From positions 1 to 64,000 of the forward strand of contig NZ_FORA01000008.1 of NCBI RefSeq assembly GCF_900113875.1: 64,000 nucleotides of DNA. The letters are read 5' to 3'. The stretch comes from Jannaschia pohangensis (GTDB lineage Bacteria > Pseudomonadota > Alphaproteobacteria > Rhodobacterales > Rhodobacteraceae). The notes beneath the pieces were generated by a model, which saw only the letters and a program-made list of their open reading frames with translations, did not search any database and was not told the DNA's origin. The translations under genes were made by a program, and so were the position numbers. Shown here piece after piece: positions 34,792-44,559 of the stretch; position 1 is the first letter of the stretch; each line of letters starts with the position of its first letter.

Positions 34792-36825
34792 TCAGCCGCC
34801 GTCGACCCGCACCTGTGTCCGCGCCGACCGGCCCGCCGCGTCGATCACCGTCAGCGTGACGAACCCGTTGCGCGCCACATCGACCAGCGTTGCGCGCCCG
34901 CTCTCGTTCACGGCCACGGGTCGCCCGTCGGCCAGCCAGGTGAACGGCGGCCGCCCGTCCCGAACCTGGGCGGCCAGGGGCTGACCCCCGGTCACCACCA
35001 CCGCACCGTCGGGCGGAAAGGCGATGGCCGGCGCATCCGCATCCGCCAGCAGGCCCGCCCCCCGGACCGAGAAGCGCTGCAACGGCGCCGGAAGCTCTGC
35101 GTTCGTCACGGTCAGCGTCTCGGGCGGTGCGGGCGGCAGGGGCACGCGATCCCGCGCGATGCGGGCGAAGGCGCGGAACATCACCGGCGCGGCCAGATCG
35201 CCGCCGAATGCGCCCGGCACCGGCGTCCCGTCGGGCCGACCCATCCAGACGCCGACCACATGGGCCCCGTCCCACCCGATGGCCCAGGCGTCGCGGTGCC
35301 CATAGGATGTGCCCGTCTTCCAGGCCACATCGCCCGGCTCCGCCCCCGACGGCGGCACCAGATCGGCCAGCACATCGCCCACCTGCCAGGCGGCGGCAGC
35401 CCCGGTGATGCGCCCTGCCTCCGGCCCGCCCTGCCCCGGCAACGCGCTCAGCGTGACACGCCCGCCCCCGCGCGCCAGCGTCGCGTAAAGCTGCACCAGA
35501 CCCTCGAGGTTCATGCCCACACCGCCAAGCGTCACGGCCAGCCCGGGTGGCCCGCCCGGCAGCTCTGCCCGCGCCCCCGACCGGCGGATGGCCGACATCA
35601 CGCGCGCGGGCCCCACCCCCTCGGCCAGCTTGACCGCCGGAATATTGCGCGACAGTTGCAGGGCCGCGCGGGCGCGCATCGTGCCCTGGAACGTGCCGTC
35701 GAAATTCTGCGGAACCCATGTGCCGAAGGTCGTCGGCACGTCGTCGATCAGGGTTTCGGGATGCGCCATTCCAAGATCGAAGGCCAGCGCATAGACCAGC
35801 GGTTTCAACGTCGACCCCGGCGAGCGGAGCGCCTGCGTCATGTCGACGAAACCGGCCCGCGCGTCGTTGTCGTAGTCCGCCGACCCGACGCTGGCCAGGA
35901 TCTCGCCGCTGTGATGGTCGGCGACCAGGATGGCGATACCAAGCCGTCGTCCCTGCCCCGCCACCGCCTCGGTCGCCAGCCGTTCCAGCCGCGCCTGCAA
36001 CGCGCCGTCCAGCGTCGTCGCGACGCGGCCCCCCGCACTCAGACGGTCGGCCAGATGCGGGGCCCGGGCCGGGAAATCGCGCCGCCGCGCGGGCACGGCT
36101 TCGGCCAGGGCCGCATCCCGCGCTTCGCCGTCGATCAGGCCCAGGTCGGCCATCCGCCACAGCACCCGGTCGCGCGCCGCGCGGGCCACATCGGGCGCGC
36201 GGTCGGGCCGCCGCGTCTCGGGCGATTGCGGCAGCGCGACCAGAAGCGCCGCCTGCGCCGGGGTCAGCCGCGCAGGCTCCTTGCCGAAATAGGCCAGCGA
36301 CGCGGCGCGCACCCCCTCAAGGTTTCCCCCGAACGGCGCGCGGGCCAGATACATCGCCAGCACCTCGTCCTTGGTCAGAAGCCGCTCCAGCGCCAAAGCC
36401 AGCCGCGCCTGTCGCAGCTTGCCGTACCAGCTTCCGGTCGGACCGTCCTCGATCAGGCGGGCGACCTGCATCGTCAGGGTGGACGCCCCCGATACGACCG
36501 TCCCGTGACGAACGCCCTGCACGGCGGCCCGCACCACGGCGCGCGGATCGACCCCGGCGTGGTCGCGAAACCGGCGATCCTCCCAGGCGATCAGCATCGC
36601 CACATAGAGCAGATCAACCTCCCCCGCCCCGACCGCCATGCGCCAACGCCCGTCGGCCACGGTATAGGCCCGGAGCAGCGCGCCCTCCCGGTCCAGCACC
36701 TCCGCCGACGTGGCGACCGTCAGGGGCGGCACCGCCGTCCGGTCCACCCAATCGTCGAAGGCGCGCCACCCCGCCCCGATGGCCACCATCAGAGCCAGGG
36801 CCAGAAGCGGGCCCCGGCGGCGCAT
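34792..36825 (-). CDS. pbpC: Penicillin-binding protein 1C
   Basis: 677 residues from the ATG at 36825, which overlaps the A2M stop (TGATG). An N-terminal membrane anchor is followed by a family 51 glycosyltransferase (WEDRRFRDHAGVDPRAVVR; TLTMQVARL) and a transpeptidase with SxxK in SPGSTLKPL and KTGTSYGHRDAW. The last ~90 residues are the PBP1C-specific C-terminal domain (PPDGAVVVTGGQPL; VTLTVIDAAGRS). It polymerises and cross-links peptidoglycan, perhaps in repair. Pairing with alpha-2-macroglobulin is a conserved arrangement (E. coli pbpC-yfhM). Confidence 0.93.
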   Translation of the reverse strand: MRRRGPLLALALMVAIGAGWRAFDDWVDRTAVPPLTVATSAEVLDREGALLRAYTVADGRWRMAVGAGEVDLLYVAMLIAWEDRRFRDHAGVDPRAVVRAAVQGVRHGTVVSGASTLTMQVARLIEDGPTGSWYGKLRQARLALALERLLTKDEVLAMYLARAPFGGNLEGVRAASLAYFGKEPARLTPAQAALLVALPQSPETRRPDRAPDVARAARDRVLWRMADLGLIDGEARDAALAEAVPARRRDFPARAPHLADRLSAGGRVATTLDGALQARLERLATEAVAGQGRRLGIAILVADHHSGEILASVGSADYDNDARAGFVDMTQALRSPGSTLKPLVYALAFDLGMAHPETLIDDVPTTFGTWVPQNFDGTFQGTMRARAALQLSRNIPAVKLAEGVGPARVMSAIRRSGARAELPGGPPGLAVTLGGVGMNLEGLVQLYATLARGGGRVTLSALPGQGGPEAGRITGAAAAWQVGDVLADLVPPSGAEPGDVAWKTGTSYGHRDAWAIGWDGAHVVGVWMGRPDGTPVPGAFGGDLAAPVMFRAFARIARDRVPLPPAPPETLTVTNAELPAPLQRFSVRGAGLLADADAPAIAFPPDGAVVVTGGQPLAAQVRDGRPPFTWLADGRPVAVNESGRATLVDVARNGFVTLTVIDAAGRSARTQVRVDGG

Positions 36826-39800
36826 CACTCCGTCACCTCGATCCGGCCCGTCGCGGTATGGGCACGGAACCGGGGGCGGTACATATCCTCGACCGATGCC
36901 GCCGGGTGGTGGTACCGCCCGGGCGACACCGCGCGCACGATATAGGCCAATCGGAACGCCTCGTCCGACCGCCAGTCGACCTGCGCCAGAAAGCGGTCGC
37001 TGCGGAACTCCGCATTGGTCACATTTTCCACGGTGTCCAGCCAGTCGAGCGCATCCACATCCCCCGACCGCATCAGGTTCGGGTTGTCGATCTCGAACCC
37101 GGCGGGCAGCGGGTCATCCACCATCAGCCGCGCTTCGGTCCGCGTGACCGGGCGCACCTCCAGCACGGTAACAAGGCGCGTGCCCGTCGCCACGGACCCG
37201 GGATCGGCCGGTTCCCCCTCGAGCGTGTAATACCGCCGGGTGATCGAATACCCCTCGCCCCCCGCCGGTTCGGGCACATCGGGAACGCCGAAGGTCGTCA
37301 CGGTCAGGGTCGCGGGCCGCGCCGTGGCGTTGCCGACGACGACCGGGGCCGCGGTGGTATCCGCATCCAGCACCCGAACCAGCAGGCCATCGGGGGTGCG
37401 GCCATCGACCGTCAGCCCGCCGCCCGGCGCATCCGTCAGCAGGGCATTGGCCGCAAGCAGGGTCCAGACCGCCTCTTGGGTGGAGCGTCGGTCGTTGCCG
37501 GTCAGGGGCGCAATCGTCCGGGTCAGCGCGTCACGGTCCAGAGCGTTGCTGCCCGCTTCGACCGCCAGGGTCAGAACCGCGGCACTGTCGCGCAGATGGG
37601 TGCCGTAGTCGGCGCGCCAGACACCGGCCCGGTCCTGCGACCGCCCCAACTCCCGCCCCGCCCGGCTGAACATCGCATCCGCCCGCAGCGGATCCCCGTA
37701 AGAGGCAAGCGCCGCGCCAAGCTGCGCCAGCGCCAGGGGTGTGCCGAAATCAGCGGCCTTGGTATCGGCGTAATAGCGCAGGTCGGCCACATTCGCCGCC
37801 CCCTCGCGCGCCAGCACATAGAGCGCATAGGCGATCTCTTCGCCGCCGCCATTGTCGCCGCCGCCGAAGTCGGGCGCGGAATTGACCCGGTTGCGCAGGT
37901 TGTCGAGCGCCTGGCGGAAGGCGATGTCCGGCACCGCCACCCCCGCCGCGCGGGCGCGCGACAGGAAATCGGTGACATAGGCATCAAGCCAGAAATCCCC
38001 CGAGGACGGACCCCAAAGGCCAAAGCCTCCCTCGGACGACTGATTGGCCAGGACCTTGGTCACCGCATCGGCCAGACGCGCGTCGATACCCGCCCGGGTG
38101 CCAATGCCCATGGCCCCGGCCACATCCGACAGATACAGAAGCGGCAGCGCGCGGCTGGTCAGTTGCTCGGTGCAGCCATAGGGATAGCGGTCCAATGCCT
38201 CCAGCAGGCCCGGGGTGTTGAACTGCGCCATGGCCCCCGCCGTCAGGGTCGCCCGTCCGGTGCCCGCGCGGAAGCCGTCGAAGACATTCGCGTCGAAGGT
38301 GAAATTCGCCCCCGCCGCCAGATCGAACCGGCTGGTCCGATGCACCTGCGGATCGTTCAGGCGCACCGGCAGAGTCAGTTGCTGCGCCAGACGCACACCC
38401 CCCGGCGTGGTCAGAACCACATCGACGGCATAATCCCCGACCTCGCCCGCCATGACGGGAACAGAGAACACCTGCTTGCCGCCTTCGGTCAGATCGAAGG
38501 ACGGGGGCAAGGTGCCCCCCGCAACCCCTGCCCCGCTGACCGAAAGCGATGCCGCTCCGGTCGGCCCGGTGGCATGGACCACTTCGAGCAGCATCCGCGA
38601 CGTGTCGCCGGGTGCCAGGAACCGGGGCAGCGTCGCCGTCACAACGACCGGGTCGCGCACCAGGATATCCCGCTCGGCCTGCCCCACGCCGGTCGCGGAC
38701 CAGACGACAGCCATCAACCGCACCGTTCCGTTGAACGACGGGAGCTTGAACGTCGCGCGCGCCACGCCGTCGGCCCCCACCTCGACCGGGCCGGTGGCAT
38801 AGGCGACCAGCTCCTGCGTGGGGGGAGGCGATTGGCGCGACATGCCCGCCTCGGCGTCGCCGCCCGAACGCATCCGTCCCATTTCGCCGGAATTGCCGTC
38901 GATCAGGCGTCCGTACAGGTCGCGGATGCCCACGCCCAGTTTGCGCTGGCCAAAGTAATATCCCGACGGGTCCGGGCTCGCGAACCCGGTCAGATTCAGG
39001 ATGCCCAGGTCGACAGCGGCGATGGTGGCATAGGCCGTCTCGCCTGCCGCGATCCCGTCAACGGCCAGTGCTACTTCCAGCGGGCCGCGCGGCGCGACCT
39101 CGTCCCCGCCCTGGAACCGGGCACTCAGGCGTCGTGACCCCGGATCGACCGAAGCATAGGCCAGGCCAAGCGCGCGGGCCGGTTCCGGCACGGCGCCCGC
39201 GCCCGCATCTTGCCCGGGTCGCAGGACCGTGGCGGTGACATAGGCGCCGGCCCCCCAGTCTTCGGTCACCGGCATGTCGATCACCGTCTCGCCCGCCGAC
39301 ACCTCGACCGCCTTCATGTCGATCAGGCGGTTCGACACCACCGTCACCAGCGCCGTGCCCGCATAGCGTGGCACGATCCGCAGCCGCGCGGTGTCGCCGG
39401 GCAGATAGGCCGCCTGGTCCAGCGACACGTCCAGCGTGTCAGGCGTGTCCGCCGCCGCCGCCGAGACATACCATCCGGCATAGAATGACACCGAAGACGA
39501 GACCGGAGCGCCGCCGCCCAGACGTTCGACCACAATCTCGTACTGACCCCAATCGACCGGGGCCGCCACCCGCGCGGGCGCCCCGGTCAGCGTCGCCTCG
39601 CCGGTGGCGATCCGGCTGCGGCTGGTGATCGGATCCCAGTTCCAGCGCCCGCCGATGGAATACCACTGATACCGCGTCTCGACCCGGTTGATCGTCCAGC
39701 GGACGGGCAGGTTTTCGTCGCCCGTCGCGATCAGGCGGAAGCCGGCTTCTGCCCCCTCGGGCACCACGTCGTCAAACTCCGGCGCGATCCCGATCAGCGG

Positions 39801-42284
39801 CCCCTCCGGTTCCAGCGCCCGGGTCACCTGCCGCTCGATCGGGCGGCCCGACCCTTCGGACACAAGCACCGTAAAGACGGCCTCGAGCGGTGCGTTGCGC
39901 AGCTCCATCTCGGGGAAGGCGACCGACAGCGTCGCCATTCCGGCCGCATCCGTCGTCACACCGTCCAGCGACCGCGACCGGATATCCGCCGGGTCGTCAT
40001 ATCGTCCGAAGCTGTAGCCCGGGAAATCGGCAAGGCTCCGCACCACGCTGACCCGCACATCCGCCTCGACCGGCAGATCGGCGGCGGGGGCCCCGAACAG
40101 ATAGCGCGCCGCCACCGTCAGCGGCGGACGCGCGTCAAGCCTCAGCGGCCCCTCCGGCAGGGTCAGCTCCGCGTCGATCCGCTCGGGCAGGAAATCCTCG
40201 ACCAGAACCTCCGACGTGGCCAGCGGCGGCACGTCGGGATCGATGTGATAGGCCAGCCGCCAAGTTCCGCGCGGCGCGGTATCGGTCAGGCGCAGGCGGA
40301 AGACATGGCCCCCCGCGCGGCCCTCGGTACTGACCGTGCGGCTCCATTCCACGCCGTCCGGGCGCGACAGGATCAGGGTCAGCGGCACCTCCGGCAACGC
40401 GGTCGCGCCATCGTCGCGCACCAGCGCTGTCGCCACGATGGTATCGCCCGCGCGGTAGGCGCCCCGGTCGGTCGCCGCGAAGATGTCCACCGGCCCCGCA
40501 GGTTCGCGCCCCTCGACACCCCGGTCGGACAGGTCGAACTCCGGGTCGGTCAGGGGCAGGAAGGCCATGTCGTCCGGCGCATCCTCGGCCCCGGTTTCCG
40601 CGACCAGCATGGCCGGCGCCGATCCCGCCGTTCCACGGGTCAACGCGGCGGGGAAGCGCGCCACCCCCTCCGCATCGGTCACCGCCTCGCCCAGGACCGC
40701 ATTGGCCCGCGACACCAGCGTCAGGCGCACGCTCTCCGTTGCCCCGGCCGTGGCCAGCGAGCGGACGAAGACGTTCAACCCGTCGACCCCTTCCAGCGTG
40801 GTCAGGCCCAGATCGCTGACCACGAACCACTGCGTCGCGGGCGGATTGCGATCGGGGTCATCGTCGGTGATGCTGGCCTGCAAGGCATAGATGCCGGGGG
40901 GCAGGCCACCCGCCGCCTCACCGATGGGCAGACGCGTGGTGACATCGCGGTTCAATTCGCGCGCCAGCTCGGCGGTGCCGCGCCAGACCTCCTGCGAAAT
41001 CTCGGTCGCAAACTCCTGCTGCTGATAGTCGGAAATCGGACGCCCGAACATGTCCTGCTGGATCGCGCGGATCACGCTGCGGTCGGAGATCCGGCGCAGC
41101 ACCAGATCCGCCGCCTCGGCGTTCACGCCAACCACCGGGATCGCCACCGGCCCGCCCGACGGCAGGACATAGCCCCGCCCGGGAAAGCGCACCTGACTGG
41201 TGCGGTCGCGCACGTACAACGTCTGCGTCACTGATTTGGCCAGCGTCTCGCCACTGGCCGCCGGAAGCCCTTCGCGGAAGGTGACGTCATAGCGCTGGCC
41301 ATGTTCCACCCCGTCCAGACAGAGGCGCGCATCCGATGCCTCGACCGCAAGGCCGGGGGCCTCGATCTGCACGAAGGGGGCGTAGTCGACGCCGGCCTGA
41401 ACCAGCTCTTCGTTGAAATCGACGCAGATGCGCGGCTCCGCGCTGTCGCTTTCCACCTGGGTCCCCGAAATGCGGAAGCCGAATTTGCCGATGGCATCGT
41501 CCAGACGCGCCGCGATCCGTTCGCTTGCCGTCAGATCAGCGGCCAGACGCAGCACCGGGATCATGTCGCGCCCCCGATCCGCCGTCTCCAGCGCGTCGGC
41601 CAAGGCCACCAGAGCATCGGCCCGCAAGGCATCCGTGTCGGCCCGCAGATAGCCGTTGATTGCCGCGGGAATCGCCCTGCGGCGAAGGGTAAACCGGTCG
41701 TTCCGGTCCGTCTTGCCCGCGGCCAGCGACGCCCGGGAATAGAGCGCCCAAAGCTCCGACGTATCCGATATGGCAAGCGCTTGCCCGGCATAGCCGAGCG
41801 CAGCCGACAGGTTGCGATTGGCCAGCGCCGACCGCGCCAGCGCGGCCAACTCGGAGGCGGACACAGTGCCGATGGGATGGCGGTCGGCCAGAGCCAGCGC
41901 CTCGGCCCGGGCGGCGGCGATTTCCTCGGCATCCAGAAACGACAACTCCCCCGCGCGCGTCCGCGCCAGGGCCAGATCGGCGGCGTTGCGCTCCACGATC
42001 TCGCCCGACACCGCGCCGATGAACTCCTCGGCCGTGCCCACCTGCGATTTCGGGAAACAGGCGTTCGACCGTTTGTTGAAGGTAAACGCCGTGCATTGCG
42101 CGTCGCCAAGACAGGTGTTCCGGCAGAATTCATAGGTGGTGTCGAAATACGAGCCCAGGTCCGCGCCGGGCAGATCGACGTTGTCGGTGATGATCAGGCG
42201 CCGCTCGGGGATGGCCTCCTGCGCCAGGGCTGCGGGCGCAAGGCCGATCAGACAGAGCATCCATATGGCAGTGAGACGACGCAT
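36825..42284 (-). CDS. Bacterial alpha-2-macroglobulin with thioester motif and PAN/apple domain
   Basis: 1819 residues, signal peptide MRRLTAIWMLCLIGLAPAA ending ALAQ. Residues ~35-75 contain four Cys in a PAN/apple pattern (EFCRNTCLGDAQCTAF, then NACFPKS). Macroglobulin-like domains follow; the reactive thioester GCTEQL lies near residue 1371, then an alpha-toroid complement-like domain and C-terminal receptor-binding-like region (LRVLDA... RPVTRTEARLMVDDPLPAG). It traps attacking proteases by cleavage-triggered covalent linking in the periplasm. There is no lipobox Cys, so it appears soluble or anchored by other means. It forms an operon with pbpC: trap plus wall repair. Confidence 0.93.
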   Translation of the reverse strand: MRRLTAIWMLCLIGLAPAALAQEAIPERRLIITDNVDLPGADLGSYFDTTYEFCRNTCLGDAQCTAFTFNKRSNACFPKSQVGTAEEFIGAVSGEIVERNAADLALARTRAGELSFLDAEEIAAARAEALALADRHPIGTVSASELAALARSALANRNLSAALGYAGQALAISDTSELWALYSRASLAAGKTDRNDRFTLRRRAIPAAINGYLRADTDALRADALVALADALETADRGRDMIPVLRLAADLTASERIAARLDDAIGKFGFRISGTQVESDSAEPRICVDFNEELVQAGVDYAPFVQIEAPGLAVEASDARLCLDGVEHGQRYDVTFREGLPAASGETLAKSVTQTLYVRDRTSQVRFPGRGYVLPSGGPVAIPVVGVNAEAADLVLRRISDRSVIRAIQQDMFGRPISDYQQQEFATEISQEVWRGTAELARELNRDVTTRLPIGEAAGGLPPGIYALQASITDDDPDRNPPATQWFVVSDLGLTTLEGVDGLNVFVRSLATAGATESVRLTLVSRANAVLGEAVTDAEGVARFPAALTRGTAGSAPAMLVAETGAEDAPDDMAFLPLTDPEFDLSDRGVEGREPAGPVDIFAATDRGAYRAGDTIVATALVRDDGATALPEVPLTLILSRPDGVEWSRTVSTEGRAGGHVFRLRLTDTAPRGTWRLAYHIDPDVPPLATSEVLVEDFLPERIDAELTLPEGPLRLDARPPLTVAARYLFGAPAADLPVEADVRVSVVRSLADFPGYSFGRYDDPADIRSRSLDGVTTDAAGMATLSVAFPEMELRNAPLEAVFTVLVSEGSGRPIERQVTRALEPEGPLIGIAPEFDDVVPEGAEAGFRLIATGDENLPVRWTINRVETRYQWYSIGGRWNWDPITSRSRIATGEATLTGAPARVAAPVDWGQYEIVVERLGGGAPVSSSVSFYAGWYVSAAAADTPDTLDVSLDQAAYLPGDTARLRIVPRYAGTALVTVVSNRLIDMKAVEVSAGETVIDMPVTEDWGAGAYVTATVLRPGQDAGAGAVPEPARALGLAYASVDPGSRRLSARFQGGDEVAPRGPLEVALAVDGIAAGETAYATIAAVDLGILNLTGFASPDPSGYYFGQRKLGVGIRDLYGRLIDGNSGEMGRMRSGGDAEAGMSRQSPPPTQELVAYATGPVEVGADGVARATFKLPSFNGTVRLMAVVWSATGVGQAERDILVRDPVVVTATLPRFLAPGDTSRMLLEVVHATGPTGAASLSVSGAGVAGGTLPPSFDLTEGGKQVFSVPVMAGEVGDYAVDVVLTTPGGVRLAQQLTLPVRLNDPQVHRTSRFDLAAGANFTFDANVFDGFRAGTGRATLTAGAMAQFNTPGLLEALDRYPYGCTEQLTSRALPLLYLSDVAGAMGIGTRAGIDARLADAVTKVLANQSSEGGFGLWGPSSGDFWLDAYVTDFLSRARAAGVAVPDIAFRQALDNLRNRVNSAPDFGGGDNGGGEEIAYALYVLAREGAANVADLRYYADTKAADFGTPLALAQLGAALASYGDPLRADAMFSRAGRELGRSQDRAGVWRADYGTHLRDSAAVLTLAVEAGSNALDRDALTRTIAPLTGNDRRSTQEAVWTLLAANALLTDAPGGGLTVDGRTPDGLLVRVLDADTTAAPVVVGNATARPATLTVTTFGVPDVPEPAGGEGYSITRRYYTLEGEPADPGSVATGTRLVTVLEVRPVTRTEARLMVDDPLPAGFEIDNPNLMRSGDVDALDWLDTVENVTNAEFRSDRFLAQVDWRSDEAFRLAYIVRAVSPGRYHHPAASVEDMYRPRFRAHTATGRIEVTE

Positions 42285-42375
42285 CGCAATTCCCCCCGGG
42301 TGGTCCGGTCAGGCCCGGACGGGTCCAGCCTGTCACGCCGACCGCGCCCATGGCAAGGGACCGCTGCGCCCGGGG

Positions 42376-43080
42376 TCAGACCCGCGCGGCCTCGAACGCG
42401 GCCCAAAGCTTGCGGAAGTCTTCGAGGCTGACGGGCCCCTCCTGAAGGGGGCCCAGGACGATGCCCTCGGCCGCCAGCAGCCTGTCGATGGCCGCCTCCA
42501 GACGCGGCAACACCTCTGGCGGGACCACCACTGCGCCGTGCCGATCCGAGTGGATCAGATCGCCATCGCCGACCTGCAAACCGTGGATGGTGACCGGCGT
42601 CCCGATCTCGCGGACATGGACGAAACCATGGCTCGGCCCGATGGACCCGGCGAGGATGGGGAAGCTTTCCGGCAGGTCGCCCAGATCGCGCACGACGCCA
42701 TTGGTGACCGCCCCCTCCAGCCCGAAGACCGTGCCATGCACCCGGGCGTGCAACTCGCCCCACCACGCGCCCAAGGCCCCCTCCCCGTCCATGTCCTCGA
42801 TCACGGCGACACCGGGCCGGGGGCCGGTCGCCATGGCCTCGAAATAGGCCATCCGGCGCGCGCGCAGGGTTGCGGGGGTTTCCTCGGGCGGGGTGCGACC
42901 CGCGATCCTTGCCGTCCGGGCAAAGCCGACGACGCGGGCCTCGGGCGGGCCGGCCCAGACCATCGTGCGGCGGGTGAAGCCGGCAAAGCCGCGCTTCCCT
43001 TGGGCCATTTCGATGGCGTTGCAGATCGTGGGCGTGTCGAAGCGGCGCAGCCGCGCGATCAAGTCGGAATGGTCCGTCAT
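42376..43080 (-). CDS. RraA-like / 4-hydroxy-4-methyl-2-oxoglutarate aldolase family protein
   Basis: 234 residues. Motifs: RFDTPTICNAIEMAQGKRGFAGF near the N-terminus, the central GAVTNGVVRDLGDL with the Arg-Asp pair that in HMG aldolases binds substrate and divalent metal, and IHSDRHGAVVVPPEVL. Members cleave 4-hydroxy-4-methyl-2-oxoglutarate or decarboxylate oxaloacetate; RNase E-inhibitor RraA lacks this role. Placement at the end of a catabolic operon supports the aldolase/decarboxylase option. Its start overlaps the hydrolase stop by 4 bp. Confidence 0.85.
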   Translation of the reverse strand: MTDHSDLIARLRRFDTPTICNAIEMAQGKRGFAGFTRRTMVWAGPPEARVVGFARTARIAGRTPPEETPATLRARRMAYFEAMATGPRPGVAVIEDMDGEGALGAWWGELHARVHGTVFGLEGAVTNGVVRDLGDLPESFPILAGSIGPSHGFVHVREIGTPVTIHGLQVGDGDLIHSDRHGAVVVPPEVLPRLEAAIDRLLAAEGIVLGPLQEGPVSLEDFRKLWAAFEAARV

Positions 43081-43775
43081 CGGGCCGTCCCCTCAAGGTC
43101 CAGAAGGGCCGCAGCACAGGCTTCGGGGTCTTCCAGGAGGGCATAGTGCCCCAGACCGTCCAACAGTCGAAAGGCCCCCTTCGGGGCATATCCGGCGGCC
43201 TCTCGCCCCACCTTCGGTGGCGTCTGGCGGTCATCCGAGCCGGTCAGGACCCAGAGGGGCAGGCCACAGGCCGACAGGGCCCGCGCGGCCCCCGGTCGCC
43301 CCATTGCAAGCTCCGTCTGCGCGGCGATATCCCCGGCGGCAACCTCGGCCATGTCGAGGATGATCCGCCGCGCCGCCTCCGGATCCGGACCCGCCAGGCC
43401 CGACAGCCCCGGGGCCAGGGCCGCTGCCCCGCCCGAGGCCGCGACCGTGCGGGCGAAGGCGTGCCGGTCCCCGGCCCGGGCCGGGTCGTCGGGATGCGGC
43501 GTGACCGCAAAGAGGATGAGGCGCGCGGCAGACAGGCGGTCGGCCAGATGGGCCGCGACAATCGCGCCAAGGGAAAACCCGCAGATCACGCTGTCGCCGG
43601 GAACCTTGCTCAGCACATCCGCATAGTCGTCGACCCCGGGCGCCCTCAACCGCACGACATGGCGTCGGGCACGGGGCACCCCCAGATGGTCGAGCATCCC
43701 GTCGAACACAGCCCCCGTGCAGAGCGTCCCGGGCACCAACACCCAATGCGCGTCCTGGATCGGCTCAGTATCCAT
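43077..43775 (-). CDS. Alpha/beta hydrolase
   Basis: 232 residues from the ATG at 43775 (an ATG at 43787 is possible; neither has a strong ribosome site). HWVLVPGTLCTGAVFDGM gives the oxyanion HG-like strand, GFSLGAIVAAHLADR is the nucleophile elbow (Ser in G-x-S-x-G), VLTGSDDRQTPP holds the acid, and LDGLGHYALLEDPE the catalytic His. It hydrolyses an ester, lactone or C-C bond of unknown kind in the surrounding sugar-acid or aromatic pathway. Confidence 0.82.
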   Translation of the reverse strand: MDTEPIQDAHWVLVPGTLCTGAVFDGMLDHLGVPRARRHVVRLRAPGVDDYADVLSKVPGDSVICGFSLGAIVAAHLADRLSAARLILFAVTPHPDDPARAGDRHAFARTVAASGGAAALAPGLSGLAGPDPEAARRIILDMAEVAAGDIAAQTELAMGRPGAARALSACGLPLWVLTGSDDRQTPPKVGREAAGYAPKGAFRLLDGLGHYALLEDPEACAAALLDLEGTAR

Positions 43776-44559
43776 GGCCCGAGGCATGTGCCGCCACGCC
43801 GTCGGGCACTTCCAGGGTCACCCGCACCGCCTCGCGCAGGCTGCGCGTCAGATGGGCGAAATCGTTGCCCGGCGTGACCAGACGAAAGCCCTGGGCCACA
43901 CGGTCGCGCGCCTCTTCACCCGAAGTGCAGAAGATGCCCACGGGCACCCCGCGCCGGGTCGCGGCGGCGCGCACATGGGCCAGCGCGGCCTCGGATTTCG
44001 GGCGGGGATGGCCGACACCGCCGTCGAGCGCGAAGGCCATGTCATTTGGGCCCAGATAGATCATGTCGATCCCCTCGACCTCCAGGATCTCCTCGATCCG
44101 GTCCACGCCCTCTGCCGTCTCGATCATCGGGATCGCCATGACCGTGGCATTGGCCTGCGCCACATAATCCGCCCCACCATAGAGCAACCCGCGCGACGGC
44201 CCGAAACTGCGCTTGCCCGACGGCGGATAGCGGCAGGCGGCGACCAGACCCGCCGCGTCCTCGGGGGTGGAGATCATCGGACAGATCACGCCATAGGCGC
44301 CCGCATCCAGCAGGTGCATGATCTGCGCCGCATCGTTCGACGGCACCCGCACCAGCGGCGTGGCGGGGGTCGCGGAAATCGCCTGCAACATCCCGATCGC
44401 CTGTGCGGTGTCCAGCATCCCGTGTTGCAGGTCGACCGTCACCGCATGGACGCCGCTATGCCCGACCCCTTCGGCGGAATAGCCCGACCCGATGGAGAGC
44501 CAGCCGTTGACCACCACCTCTCCGGCGGCAAGGCGGGTGCGGATGCTATTGGGTCGCAT
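43765..44559 (-). CDS. HpcH/HpaI family 2-oxo-acid aldolase
   Basis: 264 residues from the ATG at 44559, which shares a base with the cupin stop (TGATG). TIM-barrel class II pyruvate-aldolase signatures: WLSIGSGYSAEGVGHSG, VTVDLQHGML, LVRVPSNDAAQIMHLLDAG, GVICPMISTPEDA, and MIETAEGVDRIEEILEVEGID with metal Glu and GPNDMAFAL. It cleaves a 4-hydroxy-2-oxoacid into pyruvate plus an aldehyde. With the RraA-like protein it indicates a pathway that ends in pyruvate or oxaloacetate. Confidence 0.88.
   Translation of the reverse strand: MRPNSIRTRLAAGEVVVNGWLSIGSGYSAEGVGHSGVHAVTVDLQHGMLDTAQAIGMLQAISATPATPLVRVPSNDAAQIMHLLDAGAYGVICPMISTPEDAAGLVAACRYPPSGKRSFGPSRGLLYGGADYVAQANATVMAIPMIETAEGVDRIEEILEVEGIDMIYLGPNDMAFALDGGVGHPRPKSEAALAHVRAAATRRGVPVGIFCTSGEEARDRVAQGFRLVTPGNDFAHLTRSLREAVRVTLEVPDGVAAHASGHGY

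Noticed and set aside
35718-39137. 1139-residue plus-strand frame over pbpC and the macroglobulin gene
   Set aside because: Arg/Pro/Ala low-complexity translation opposite two conserved genes; no independent evidence of coding.
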